From: Achromobacter insuavis | GTDB taxonomy: Bacteria > Pseudomonadota > Gammaproteobacteria > Burkholderiales > Burkholderiaceae_B | Reading direction: 5' to 3' | Assembly (NCBI RefSeq): GCF_902859645.1 | Contig: NZ_CADIJR010000018.1 | Span: 1-64,000 of the forward strand | Length of the DNA: 64,000 nucleotides | Shown here: positions 1-10,790 of the stretch, one piece after another | How positions within the stretch are numbered: position 1 is the first letter of the stretch | Layout of the letters: every line of letters starts with the position of its first letter | Notes under the pieces: generated by a model | What the model was told of the DNA's origin: nothing | Databases searched by the model: none | The model's input: only the letters and a program-made list of their open reading frames with translations | Made by a program: the position numbers and the translations under genes

Positions 1-129
1 CAGGCCGCCGTGGCTGGCGCATCCCGCGACGCTGACGAGCGCCGCCAGCGCGGCGGCGAGCGGGGCATGCCGCCACCGCGCGCGGCGGACGGGCCGGGCG
101 TCGGGGCGATACCGTGTTGAGTGAATCAT
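1..129 (-). CDS. Outer-membrane lipoprotein, N-terminal fragment (NodT/efflux-type likely)
   Basis: Only the first 43 codons are inside the window; the gene runs off the left edge. It starts with ATG and encodes a basic N-terminus, a hydrophobic alanine/leucine stretch and a lipobox ending at Cys37 (VAGC), followed by ASHGGL. This is a type II lipoprotein signal. The residues after the cysteine resemble the start of NodT-family outer-membrane efflux lipoproteins, which would form the outer channel of an RND or MFS pump. The LysR gene is divergent, an arrangement common for efflux operons and their regulators. The lipoprotein call is firm; the efflux role is inference from about six mature residues and context. 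Confidence 0.6.
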   Translation of the reverse strand, partial: MIHSTRYRPDARPVRRARWRHAPLAAALAALVSVAGCASHGGL

Positions 130-226
130 GGCGTGCTTCCGTGTTGAACTGGCCGCCATGGTGCCGCTGCGCTACAGTTGCGTATATGGACAAGCTGATA
201 AGTAATAGTTGCGTTGGGTGCAATCC

Positions 227-1120
227 ATGGATATGAATCTGCTGGTCGCGCTCGATGCCTTGCTGGCCGAAGGCAGCGTCACCGGCGCCGCCGAACGCCT
301 GCAATTGAGCGTGCCCGCCATGAGCCGCACGCTCGACCGCGTGCGCCGCATGATGGGCGACCCATTGTTCGTGCGCGCCGGGCGCGGCCTGGTGCCGACG
401 CCGCGCGCCGAAGCGCTGCGCGAACCCGTGCGGGCCCTGGTGGCCCAGGCGCAGGAACTGCTGGCGCGCGATGCCACGTTCGATCTGAAGACCCTGCGGC
501 GCGTGTTCACGATCCGCGCCGACGACGGCGCCGTCAGCACGCTCGGGCCGGCCCTGCTGGACACGCTGGCCAAGGAAGCGCCGCGCGTCACGGTGCGCTT
601 CATCTCGCAGGGCAAGCAGGACGTGCTGTCATTGCGCGAGGGCGCCATCGATCTGGACATCGGCGTGATCGAGGACATGGGGCCGGAGATCGTGCGGCAG
701 CGCCTGTTCCCCGACCGCTTCGTCGCGGTGTTCCGGCTGGCCAACCCGCTGGCGCGGCATCGCAAGCTGACCCCCGAACGCTTCGCCAAGGCGCGCCACG
801 CCACGGTCTCGCGTCGTGGCGTGTTGAGCGGCCCGGTGGATGTGGAGCTGGGCAAGGCCGGCCTGGCGCGCCACATCAGCACCGTCACGTATTCCTTTGC
901 CGAGGCGCTGGCGATCACCCGCAACTCCGACCTGGTCGCCACCGTGCCGGACCTGCTGACGCTGCACCTGCGCGACGACCTGCTGATGCGCGCCTTGCCA
1001 TTCGACACGCCCGCCGTGGTGATCTCGCAGGCCTGGCATCCGCGTTTCAACGAAGACCCGGCCCACCGGGCGATCCGGCAGATGGTGCACCGGATCAGCC
1101 TGGCGATCAGCGGCCGTTGA
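227..1120 (+). CDS. LysR-family transcriptional regulator
   Basis: The 297-residue protein has an N-terminal winged helix-turn-helix (LLVALDALLAEGSVTGAAERL, then MSRTLDRVR and a GDPLFVR turn) and a C-terminal substrate-binding domain from about residue 90, the standard LysR layout and length. I chose ATG at 227 because it sits directly before the canonical MDMNLL start; a TTG at 209 would add six unlikely residues. It is divergent from the lipoprotein gene with a 97-bp gap. That gap has an 8-bp direct repeat, AGTTGCGT, at 176-183 and 207-214, which may belong to a regulator site. It probably controls the divergent unit; the inducer cannot be read from the sequence. Confidence 0.9.
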   Translation: MDMNLLVALDALLAEGSVTGAAERLQLSVPAMSRTLDRVRRMMGDPLFVRAGRGLVPTPRAEALREPVRALVAQAQELLARDATFDLKTLRRVFTIRADDGAVSTLGPALLDTLAKEAPRVTVRFISQGKQDVLSLREGAIDLDIGVIEDMGPEIVRQRLFPDRFVAVFRLANPLARHRKLTPERFAKARHATVSRRGVLSGPVDVELGKAGLARHISTVTYSFAEALAITRNSDLVATVPDLLTLHLRDDLLMRALPFDTPAVVISQAWHPRFNEDPAHRAIRQMVHRISLAISGR

Positions 1121-1311
1121 CCCGGGCGGATCCCGCAAAAGCGCGCGCGCTTCGCCGCGGCCTGTCGGCCTTGGTCACCGCGGCCAACGTTTGGTTACCC
1201 GATGCGGTTCCAAATGCCGGACCGGCTATGCATAATGGCAGCCGCCCGCGCTGCGGGCGTTTTCCTGTTCTGGACGCATGCCGGAGCCATCCGGCCGGGA
1301 GTGTAGAGATC

Positions 1312-2277
1312 GTGAATGCGCATATCGTGAAATCCGCGTGCCTGGCCTTCGCCGCCGCGACGCTGGCGGCGGCATCGTCCGCCTGGGCCGGGGACGTCGA
1401 GGGCTCGCGCGACCATCCCGCCCTGACCCGCTTCGCGGGCGCCGAGATCCGCGCCTACGAATTCAAGGATTACGACGAAGCCCTGATGCCCAACCAGGCC
1501 ATCACCCGCGAAAGCGAGGCCAAGGGCCTGACGCTGGAAGGCAAGCTGACGCGCATCGCCTATCGCATCGACGGCAAGAAGTCGGCGCTGGAGGTCTATC
1601 GCAATTACCAGGGCGCGCTGCAGGCCGGCGGCTTCAAGACCCTGTTCGAATGCAAAGGCGACGAGCAGTGCGGCGGCGACTTCCAGTCGTTCGTCCTGAA
1701 CAGCGGCAAGGTCAGCCAGCCGGGGCAGGGCGACGCGGCCTTCGGCGGCAAGTACTACGCGGTGCTGGCGAAGAAAGAGGCGCCCACGGGCGACATCTAT
1801 GTGTTCCTGGATGTGATGGACGACAACTCCAACAACATCACGCCGGTGTTCCAGCAGGTGATCGAGACCAAGCCCATGCAGACCGGCCAGGTCAAGGTGC
1901 TGGACATGGCCGCCATGCAGAAATCGCTGGCCGAATCGGGCCGCGTCGCGGTCTACGGCGTCTACTTCGATACCGACAAGGCCGAGGTCAAGCCCGAATC
2001 GAAGGCCGCGCTCGACGAGATGGGCAAGCTGCTCAACGCCAACCCGAAGCTGAAGGTCTACGTGGTCGGCCACACCGACAACCAGGGCACGCTGGCCGGC
2101 AACCTGGACTTGTCGCAAAAGCGCGCCGACGCCGTGGTCAAGGCGCTGGAAGCGGGCTACAAGATCCCGGCCGCGCGCCTGTCGGCGCGGGGCGTGGCCT
2201 CGCTGGCGCCGGTGGCGGCCAACGACGCCGAGGCCGGCCGCGCCAAGAACCGCCGGGTCGAACTGGTCGCCCAATGA
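1312..2277 (+). CDS. OmpA-family protein with N-terminal DUF4892-like domain
   Basis: This 321-residue secreted protein starts at GTG 1312 with a Sec signal peptide (cleavage after SSAWA, about residue 26). The N-terminal half (about 30-190) resembles DUF4892. The C-terminal half (about 205-321) is an OmpA peptidoglycan-binding domain: VYFDTDKAEVKPES, then VVGHTDN, the spaced LSQKRADAV helix and AKNRRVEL. Such proteins sit in the periplasm or outer membrane and bind peptidoglycan non-covalently. An upstream open frame is much longer but overlaps the LysR gene out of frame; the signal peptide fixes the real start. It is monocistronic and is followed by a repeat array and a terminator. The specific role is unknown. 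Confidence 0.88.
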   Translation: MNAHIVKSACLAFAAATLAAASSAWAGDVEGSRDHPALTRFAGAEIRAYEFKDYDEALMPNQAITRESEAKGLTLEGKLTRIAYRIDGKKSALEVYRNYQGALQAGGFKTLFECKGDEQCGGDFQSFVLNSGKVSQPGQGDAAFGGKYYAVLAKKEAPTGDIYVFLDVMDDNSNNITPVFQQVIETKPMQTGQVKVLDMAAMQKSLAESGRVAVYGVYFDTDKAEVKPESKAALDEMGKLLNANPKLKVYVVGHTDNQGTLAGNLDLSQKRADAVVKALEAGYKIPAARLSARGVASLAPVAANDAEAGRAKNRRVELVAQ

Positions 2278-2294
2278 CGCGGTGAGCCTGCCTA

Positions 2295-2470
2295 ATCTTG
2301 AGGCGGTTCGGCGATGAAAAGGGCCCCCACGCCGCGCCTTCGGCTTGCTGCCCCCCGCGGGGGCGTTTTCATCTTGAGGCGGCTCGGCGATGAAAAGGGC
2401 CCCCACGCCGCGCCTTCGGCTTGCTGCCCCCCGAGGGGGGCGTTTTCATCTTGAGGCGGCTCGGCGATGA
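2295..2470. repeat. Tandem repeat, about 76-77 bp unit, two full copies plus a partial third
   Basis: Copies begin at ATCTTGAGGCGG at 2295, 2371 and 2448. Each full unit has GGCGATGAAAAGGGCCCCC, a CGCCTTCGGCTTGCTG segment, and a C-run/G-run hairpin before CGTTTTC. The two full copies differ by one substitution in the opening block (GGTTCGG/GGCTCGG), one in the hairpin (CGCGG/CGAGG) and one extra G. The third copy is cut after GGCGATGAAAA and merges into the acnA terminator. The unit looks like a dispersed intergenic palindromic element of Bordetella/Achromobacter relatives; that is from memory, not a search. Confidence 0.85.
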
Positions 2471-2471
2471 A

Positions 2472-2505
2472 AAAGCCCCTGGAACCTCGCGGTTCCAGGG
2501 GCTTT
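2472..2505. terminator. Bidirectional intrinsic terminator between the OmpA-family gene and acnA
   Basis: A perfect 15-bp inverted repeat, AAAGCCCCTGGAACC / GGTTCCAGGGGCTTT, encloses the 4-nt loop TCGC. The A-rich 5' flank gives a U-run on the minus strand, so it fits best as the acnA terminator. It can also stop the convergent transcript. Confidence 0.9.
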
Positions 2506-2523
2506 GCCTTTGAGGCTCGCGCG

Positions 2524-5229
<2,706 letters not shown>

Positions 5230-5323
5230 GATGGACTCCGTGGTTTTGCCCGCGTAAAGCCGGCATTTTCAGGCGTTTCGGCGCGTTTGTCATTCCGGGC
5301 GACAGCGGCGCGATTGGCTGTAT

Positions 5324-5344
5324 GTCTTATATCTTATATAAGAC
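5324..5344. promoter_or_regulatory. Palindromic candidate operator upstream of acnA
   Basis: Arms GTCTTATAT and ATATAAGAC form a perfect 9-bp inverted repeat around CTT, 95 bp before the acnA start. The core TATATCTTATAT matches the ATATAT-NN-TATAT family found three times in the 16-21 kb block. It could be bound by a GntR/FCD regulator encoded elsewhere, or by the one at 20642-21346. The palindrome is directly visible; the binding protein is inferred. Confidence 0.6.
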
Positions 5345-5488
5345 CTGGGCGACGCGTCAAAGTTCCGGCCCGCGCCCGGGGGCGGGTTGCGTGGCGGCGC
5401 CGCCACCCCGTACTGTGGAGCAGGCGTGCCGTCCCTGCAAGTCCCCTTTTTTTAACAAAAAAGTCCTACAGGCGCGTGGCGTCGCCGC

Positions 5489-6397
5489 TCAGCCCAGCAG
5501 CGCCGGCAGTTCCGCCACCGCGAAGTCCAGGAACCGGCGCAGGGCCAGCGGCGCGCCGCGGCGGGCGGGCATCACCGCGTAGATGCGGGCCGGCGCCGCC
5601 TGCCAGCCGGGCAGCATGTGGACCAGATCGCCCTTGGCCAGGGCGCCGGCGCACAGGTAGTGGGGCAGCAGCGCCACGCCCAGGCCGGCGCGGGCCATTT
5701 CCCGCAGCGCCGCCAGGTTGCTGCTCAGGCAGCGCGGCAGGTACTCGACCGACTCGGTTTCGCCGGTCGGCCCGGTGAAGTGCCAGCTCTGCGGGCTGTC
5801 CTGGGTGGCATGGGCCAGCAGCGGCAGGGCGTTCAGCTCGCGCGGATGGCGCGCCGCCGCCTGCGCCAGGGCCGGGGTGCCCACCAGGATCAGCGGCACC
5901 GGCGCGAGTTCGCGCGCCACCAGGCGGGAATCGGTCAGCGAGGCGCCCTGGGCGCGAAAGGCCAGGTCATAGCCTTCGCCCACCAGGTCGATGATCTGGT
6001 CGCGGGTGTCCAGCAGCACCCGCACGCCGGGGTGCTTCAGGCAGAAGCGCGCCACCAGCTCGCCCAGCAGCGTCACCGCCAGCGCCGATGGCGCTGTCAT
6101 GCGCAGCAGGCCGCTGGGCGTGTCGCCCATGGCCGCCGCCAGGTCGAAGGCGCTGCGGGCCTCGCGCGCCATGGCCAGCGCGTGCACGTAGATCTGCTCG
6201 CCCATGGGCGTGAGCGAGACCCGCCGGGTGTTGCGCTGGAGCAACCGCAGGCCCAGGCGCGCCTCCAGTTCGGCCACCCGTCGGCTCAACTTGGAGCGCT
6301 GCATGTTCAGCACCCGGGCGGCGGCGGAAAAGCCGCCTTTCTCCACCACCTCGCTAAAGAGCAGCAGGTCGTCGAGATGATGGAGATAGGTGTGCAT
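5489..6397 (-). CDS. LysR-family transcriptional regulator, pirin-divergent
   Basis: This 302-residue regulator has an N-terminal helix-turn-helix (residues about 9-65: LLLFSEVVEKGGFSAAARVL, then SKLSRRVAELEARLG and LLQRNTRRVSLT). Its C-terminal effector domain is of the type seen in regulators of quinone or aromatic stress genes (SGLLRMTAPSALA, LVGEGYDLAFRAQ). The start ATG 6397 gives a canonical N-terminus. It lies 118 bp from the divergent pirin gene, so it probably controls pirin and itself; LysR/pirin pairs of this kind are common in proteobacteria. The effector is not identifiable. Confidence 0.92.
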   Translation of the reverse strand: MHTYLHHLDDLLLFSEVVEKGGFSAAARVLNMQRSKLSRRVAELEARLGLRLLQRNTRRVSLTPMGEQIYVHALAMAREARSAFDLAAAMGDTPSGLLRMTAPSALAVTLLGELVARFCLKHPGVRVLLDTRDQIIDLVGEGYDLAFRAQGASLTDSRLVARELAPVPLILVGTPALAQAAARHPRELNALPLLAHATQDSPQSWHFTGPTGETESVEYLPRCLSSNLAALREMARAGLGVALLPHYLCAGALAKGDLVHMLPGWQAAPARIYAVMPARRGAPLALRRFLDFAVAELPALLG

Positions 6398-6515
6398 GGG
6401 GTTTACGCGAGTGATTGTCCTACTTAACAGGACAATTATTCCTGAAATTGGCCTCTACTGTGCCGGCGGCAGAACCCATAAGCTCTGCGCCACGTAAAAA
6501 CCTGGCAGCACATCC

Positions 6516-7493
6516 TTGACCATCCGTCTCAGTCCCCCCGTCGCGCGGCCCTTCGAACCGGTCGGCGACGCCTGTTCCATCCGGCAGTTCCGCCACACCG
6601 ATTTTCCCCTGGGCATGTCGCCCCTCGTGCTGGTCGACCATTTCGTCATGACCGGGCCGACGTTCGCGCCCCATCCCCACGCCGGCATGTCGGCCGTGAC
6701 GCTGCTGCTGGAAGACAGCCGCGGCGTCATGCGCAGCCGCGACAGCGTCCACAACGACCACGAGATCCGCGCGGGCGACCTGCACTGGACGCTGGCGGGG
6801 CGCGGCATCGTGCATACCCAGCAGCCGGTGGGCGAGGCGCAGCTGAATGGCCTGCAACTGTTCGTGAACCTGCCGGAGCGGCTCAAGACGCTGCCGCCGG
6901 CGACGTCGCTGCTGCGCGCCTGGGAAATGCCGGTGGTGCAAGGCGATGCCGGCCGGGTGCGGGTGGCCTCGGGCCGTTTCGACGGCTGGGACGCGCCGCT
7001 GGAAACGCCCGAGCCGCTGCTGATCCTGGACGGCTGGCTGCGTCCGGGCGCGTCGCGCCTGGTGCCGCTGCCGGCGGGCTGGAACGCCTGGCTGTACGCG
7101 GTGCAGGGGGAGCTGGGCGCGCGGGCGCGCCATCAGACCACGCCGCCGCGGGCGGCGCCGGACGCGGTCCCGGCCGAACCGTCGCCGGTGGCGGCGTTCC
7201 GGCCGCCGGGGCGCACGCGGGTCGCCAGCACGCGGGTCGCCGACCCGGACTTCGCCGTCCTGCCGGCGGGGGCGGCGCTGGCCGCCTCGGCCGACAGCGA
7301 GGGCCTGTTGCAGGTGATCGCGGCCGGCGCGCCGGTCCATTTCATCCTGGTGGCCGGCCCCGCCATCGACGAGCCGGTGATCCAGCGCGGCCCGTTCGTG
7401 ATGGCGGACGCGCGCGCCCTGACGCAGGCCATGGCGGCCTACGAAGCCGGGGAATTCGGGCAGTTGCGCCAGGAAAGCGGCGTTCCCGGGTAA
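6516..7493 (+). CDS. Pirin family protein
   Basis: This bicupin protein of 325 residues shows the pirin signatures HPHAGM (His53, His55) in the first cupin and GRGIVHTQ (His100) later. In most pirins the last motif is H-x-E, giving a three-His/one-Glu metal site; here the glutamate position is Gln102, so metal binding may be altered. A C-terminal cupin follows after an alanine/proline-rich linker (about 205-235). The family includes quercetinase-like dioxygenases and redox-sensing cofactors. The frame has no ATG near the conserved start, so TTG at 6516 is used, with no convincing ribosome site. It is paired with the divergent LysR gene. Confidence 0.85.
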   Translation: MTIRLSPPVARPFEPVGDACSIRQFRHTDFPLGMSPLVLVDHFVMTGPTFAPHPHAGMSAVTLLLEDSRGVMRSRDSVHNDHEIRAGDLHWTLAGRGIVHTQQPVGEAQLNGLQLFVNLPERLKTLPPATSLLRAWEMPVVQGDAGRVRVASGRFDGWDAPLETPEPLLILDGWLRPGASRLVPLPAGWNAWLYAVQGELGARARHQTTPPRAAPDAVPAEPSPVAAFRPPGRTRVASTRVADPDFAVLPAGAALAASADSEGLLQVIAAGAPVHFILVAGPAIDEPVIQRGPFVMADARALTQAMAAYEAGEFGQLRQESGVPG

Positions 7494-7565
7494 GGCCGCG
7501 GGCCGGCGGCGGCCGGCCGGGCCTCGTTGTTCCGTAGCAACGGAAACAGAATTCTATATAGGGGA

Positions 7566-7585
7566 CGGAATGAGAATGATTCCGT
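7566..7585. promoter_or_regulatory. Fur-like box upstream of TonB-dependent receptor
   Basis: The segment has 6-bp arms CGGAAT/ATTCCG around GAGAATG and contains TGAGAATGATTCCGT. This agrees with TGAnAATnATTnTCA except at the last three bases. It lies about 175 bp before the receptor start, so iron repression by Fur is likely but not proven. Confidence 0.5.
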
Positions 7586-7759
7586 TTTATTTAGAATCGG
7601 TACCGCACGATCTCAATACCCCTTGGAGAACGGGCTCGACAAGGCCGGGATGACCGGCTCTGCGGCAGTTCGAGTGGCAAGCCGTTACCCGCGCGTGACC
7701 CCATCGGGATTTTTGCGATTTTCCGCTTCTCGCGAAGCGCCCGCCTACAGACTCCCGAT

Positions 7760-9958
7760 ATGAAATTACGAACCCTCGCGTGCGTGGTCGCGGCCCTGCC
7801 GTACACCGCCATCGTCCACGCCCAATCCGCCACGCCTACCGACGGCTCCGTCGTCTCGATGGACGCGATCAAGGTCGAGGCCAGCGCCGACGCCTCGGCC
7901 GGCGGCCTGGCCCAGCCCTATGCCGGCGGCCAGGTGGCCCGTGGCGGCCGGGTGGGGCTGCTGGGCACGCAAGACATCATGAGCACGCCGTTCAGCATCA
8001 CCAGCTATACCAACGAGCTGATCCAGGACCGGCAGGCGCGCAGCGTCGGCGACGTGCTGCAGAACGATCCGGGCGTGCGCGTGGCGCGCGGTTTCGGCAA
8101 TTTCCAGGAGTCGTACTTCATCCGCGGCTTCATCCTGAGCTCGGATGACGTGGCCTACAACGGCCTGTACAGCCTGCTGCCGCGCCAGTACATCGCCACC
8201 GAACTGTTCGAGCGCGTCGAAGTGCTGCGCGGCGCGTCGACCTTCCTGACGGGCGCCTCGCCCGGCGGCGACGGCATCGGCGGCACCGTCAACCTGGTGC
8301 CCAAGCGCGCCCCGAACGATCCGCTCACGCGCTTCACCACCGGCTTCTCCAGCGGCGGCCAGTTCTCGGTATCCACCGACATCGCGCGCCGCTTCGGCCC
8401 CGGCGACAGCACCGGCATCCGCCTGAACGTGGCCAATCGCAGCGGCGACACCGCCATCGACGACGAACACTCGCGCACCAGCCTGGTGTCGCTGGGCCTG
8501 GATTGGCGTTCGGCCGATACGCGCCTGTCGGCCGACATCGGCTGGCAGGAAAACAAGCTCAAGCGCGCCCGTCCGAACGTGACGCTGCGCGGCGTGACCA
8601 GCGTGCCGGACGCGCCGGACGCCAGCTCCAACTTCGCCCAGCCCTGGTCGTACTCGAACGAGCGCGACGTGTTCGGCACCGTGCGCGCCGAGCATGACTT
8701 CAGCGACAAACTGACCGGCTGGGCCGCCTTCGGCATGCGCCGCAGCGACGAAGCCAACTCGCTCGCCAACGTCACCGTGACCAACGGCAGCACCGGCGAC
8801 GGCAACTTCTACCGCTTCGACAATACCCGCAAGGACAGCGTCAACACCGGCGAACTGGGCCTGCGCGCCAAGGTGCGCACCGGCCTGGTCGGCCACGAGT
8901 TCGTCGCGTCCGCGTCCTTCTTCGATCTCAAGAAGAAGAACGCGTATGTCATGGACTACCTGAACACCTTCCAGACCAACCTCTACAACCCGACCACCTA
9001 CAGCCGGCCCGCCTTCAGCGCCGGCGCGCTGGTGGGTAACGACCTGGACGATCCGGCGCTGCAGGGCCGCACCCGCCTGAGCAGCTATGCGCTGGGCGAC
9101 ACGATGTCGTTCCTGGACGACAAGGTGCTGCTGACGCTGGGCATCCGCCACCAGCGCCTGTCCTCGCGCAGCTACGCCTACAACACCGGCACGGAAAACG
9201 GCGCCTATGACGCCAGCCGCAATTCGCCCGCCGCCGGCATCGTCTTCAAGGTGACGCCGAGCGTGTCGCTGTACGCCAACTACATCGAGGCCCTGGTCGC
9301 GGGCGATACCGCGCCGCTCAACGCCAACGGCAAACCCGTGCCCAACGGCGGCGAAAGCCTGCAGCCGTACGTGTCCAAGCAGAAGGAAGTCGGCGTCAAG
9401 TACGACGGCGGCGGCCTGGGCGCGGGCCTGGCGCTGTTCTCCACCGACAAGCCGCGCGCGGCCTACGACGCGTCCAATCGGTTCACCGCCTCCGGCAAGG
9501 ACCGCCACCAGGGCATCGAGCTGACCGTGTTCGGCGAGCCGATCGACCGCGTGCGCGTGCTGGGCGGCCTGACCTTCCTGGACGCCAAGCAGCGTTCCAC
9601 CGGCAATACCGCCATCGACGGCAACCGCGTGATCGGCGTGCCGCGCTTCCAGGCCAACCTGGGCGCGGAATGGGACATCCCCGGCGTGCAGGGCCTGGCC
9701 GTGGACGGCCGCGTGGTCTACACCGGCGCGTCCTACGCGGACGATGCCAACACCCTCAAGGTGCCCGGCTGGACCCGCTTCGATGCCGGCCTGCGCTACA
9801 TGATGGACGTGGACGGCCACGTGGTGACGCTGCGCGCCCGCGTCGAGAACATCGCCAACCGCAACTACTGGGCGTCGGTGGGCGGCTACCCCGGCAACGG
9901 CTACCTGGTGCTGGGCGGCCCGCGCACCTTCTCGTTGAGCGCCAGCATGGACTTCTGA
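7760..9958 (+). CDS. TonB-dependent siderophore receptor
   Basis: This 732-residue outer-membrane receptor has a signal peptide (cleavage after IVHA, about residue 21), a TonB-box-like DAIKVEA at 35-41, and a plug domain. The plug holds the family motifs QDRQARSVGDVLQNDPGV and FIRGF, then FERVEVLRGASTFLTGASPGGDGIGGTVN split over adjacent strands. A 22-strand-type barrel follows and ends in the typical terminal phenylalanine (SLSASMDF). The plug resembles ferrichrome/catecholate siderophore receptors (FhuA/FhuE-like group). There is no STN domain, so it should not signal through FecR. No transporter genes adjoin it; it is an orphan receptor behind a Fur-like box and should use the cell's shared TonB-ExbBD. 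Confidence 0.92.
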   Translation: MKLRTLACVVAALPYTAIVHAQSATPTDGSVVSMDAIKVEASADASAGGLAQPYAGGQVARGGRVGLLGTQDIMSTPFSITSYTNELIQDRQARSVGDVLQNDPGVRVARGFGNFQESYFIRGFILSSDDVAYNGLYSLLPRQYIATELFERVEVLRGASTFLTGASPGGDGIGGTVNLVPKRAPNDPLTRFTTGFSSGGQFSVSTDIARRFGPGDSTGIRLNVANRSGDTAIDDEHSRTSLVSLGLDWRSADTRLSADIGWQENKLKRARPNVTLRGVTSVPDAPDASSNFAQPWSYSNERDVFGTVRAEHDFSDKLTGWAAFGMRRSDEANSLANVTVTNGSTGDGNFYRFDNTRKDSVNTGELGLRAKVRTGLVGHEFVASASFFDLKKKNAYVMDYLNTFQTNLYNPTTYSRPAFSAGALVGNDLDDPALQGRTRLSSYALGDTMSFLDDKVLLTLGIRHQRLSSRSYAYNTGTENGAYDASRNSPAAGIVFKVTPSVSLYANYIEALVAGDTAPLNANGKPVPNGGESLQPYVSKQKEVGVKYDGGGLGAGLALFSTDKPRAAYDASNRFTASGKDRHQGIELTVFGEPIDRVRVLGGLTFLDAKQRSTGNTAIDGNRVIGVPRFQANLGAEWDIPGVQGLAVDGRVVYTGASYADDANTLKVPGWTRFDAGLRYMMDVDGHVVTLRARVENIANRNYWASVGGYPGNGYLVLGGPRTFSLSASMDF

Positions 9959-10022
9959 TCGCGGCTGTCCGCCTCCGGGCGGACGTCACGCAGGCCAGGA
10001 AAAGCAACGCCCCGCCGGCGAG

Positions 10023-10790
10023 CTAGGTCATCAACCAGCCGCCCGCCACGTCCAGCACCTGCCCGGTCACGAACCGGGCCTGGTCCGAGGCGAAGAACAG
10101 GCAGGCGTCGGCCACTTCCTCGGGCGTGCCGAGCCGGCGCAACGCGGTGACGTCGGCCACGGCGTCGTTGATCTCCTTGGGCACGCTTTTCAGCAGCGGG
10201 GTGCTGATGCGCCCCGGCGCCAGGCCGTTGACGGTGACGTCGTGCTCGCCCAGTTCCGCGGCCCAGTGCCGCGTCAGGCCCAGCAGGGCGGCCTTGGTGG
10301 CGGCGTAGTGCGCGGCGACGATGTCGCAATAGGCCTTGCCCGCCACCGACGACATGTTGATCACGCGCCCCTGGCGCTGGCGCACCATGTGCGGCGTGGC
10401 CAGGCGGGTCATGTAGAACACGCTGTTCAGGTTGACCGCGACCACCTTGTCCCATTCGCCCGGCGTCATCTCCCACACCTTCAACGCGCGGCCGTCGGTC
10501 TTGGGCGAGATGCCGACGTTGTTGACCAGGATGGTGGCCGGGCCGAGGTCGCGGGTGATGCGGTCGTAGGCGGCCTGGCACTGGTCGAAATGCGAGACGT
10601 CGGCGTGCACGAAGGTCACGGCATGGCCGCGCTTTTTCAGTTCCTGCTCGTAGGCCTGGCCGCCCTGCGAATTGAAGTCGATCAGCCCGACCTTGCCGCC
10701 TTCGGCCAGGAAGCCCTCGACGATGGCCGAACCGATGCCGCCGACCGCGCCGGTGACGATGATGACCTGATCCTGGAAGCGCGCGCTCAT
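10023..10790 (-). CDS. SDR-family NAD(P)-dependent oxidoreductase
   Basis: A classical short-chain dehydrogenase of 255 residues with the cofactor motif TGAVGGIG (13-20), NNVG (90-93), catalytic Ser147/148, and Tyr162-x3-Lys166. The C-terminal AGGWLMT is typical of FabG-like SDRs. The ATG overlaps the stop of the upstream quinone-oxidoreductase gene by 4 bp, so the two are translationally coupled. It is the last gene of the liv-type transporter operon and so probably oxidises or reduces the imported compound or an intermediate. The substrate is unknown. Confidence 0.9.
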   Translation of the reverse strand: MSARFQDQVIIVTGAVGGIGSAIVEGFLAEGGKVGLIDFNSQGGQAYEQELKKRGHAVTFVHADVSHFDQCQAAYDRITRDLGPATILVNNVGISPKTDGRALKVWEMTPGEWDKVVAVNLNSVFYMTRLATPHMVRQRQGRVINMSSVAGKAYCDIVAAHYAATKAALLGLTRHWAAELGEHDVTVNGLAPGRISTPLLKSVPKEINDAVADVTALRRLGTPEEVADACLFFASDQARFVTGQVLDVAGGWLMT

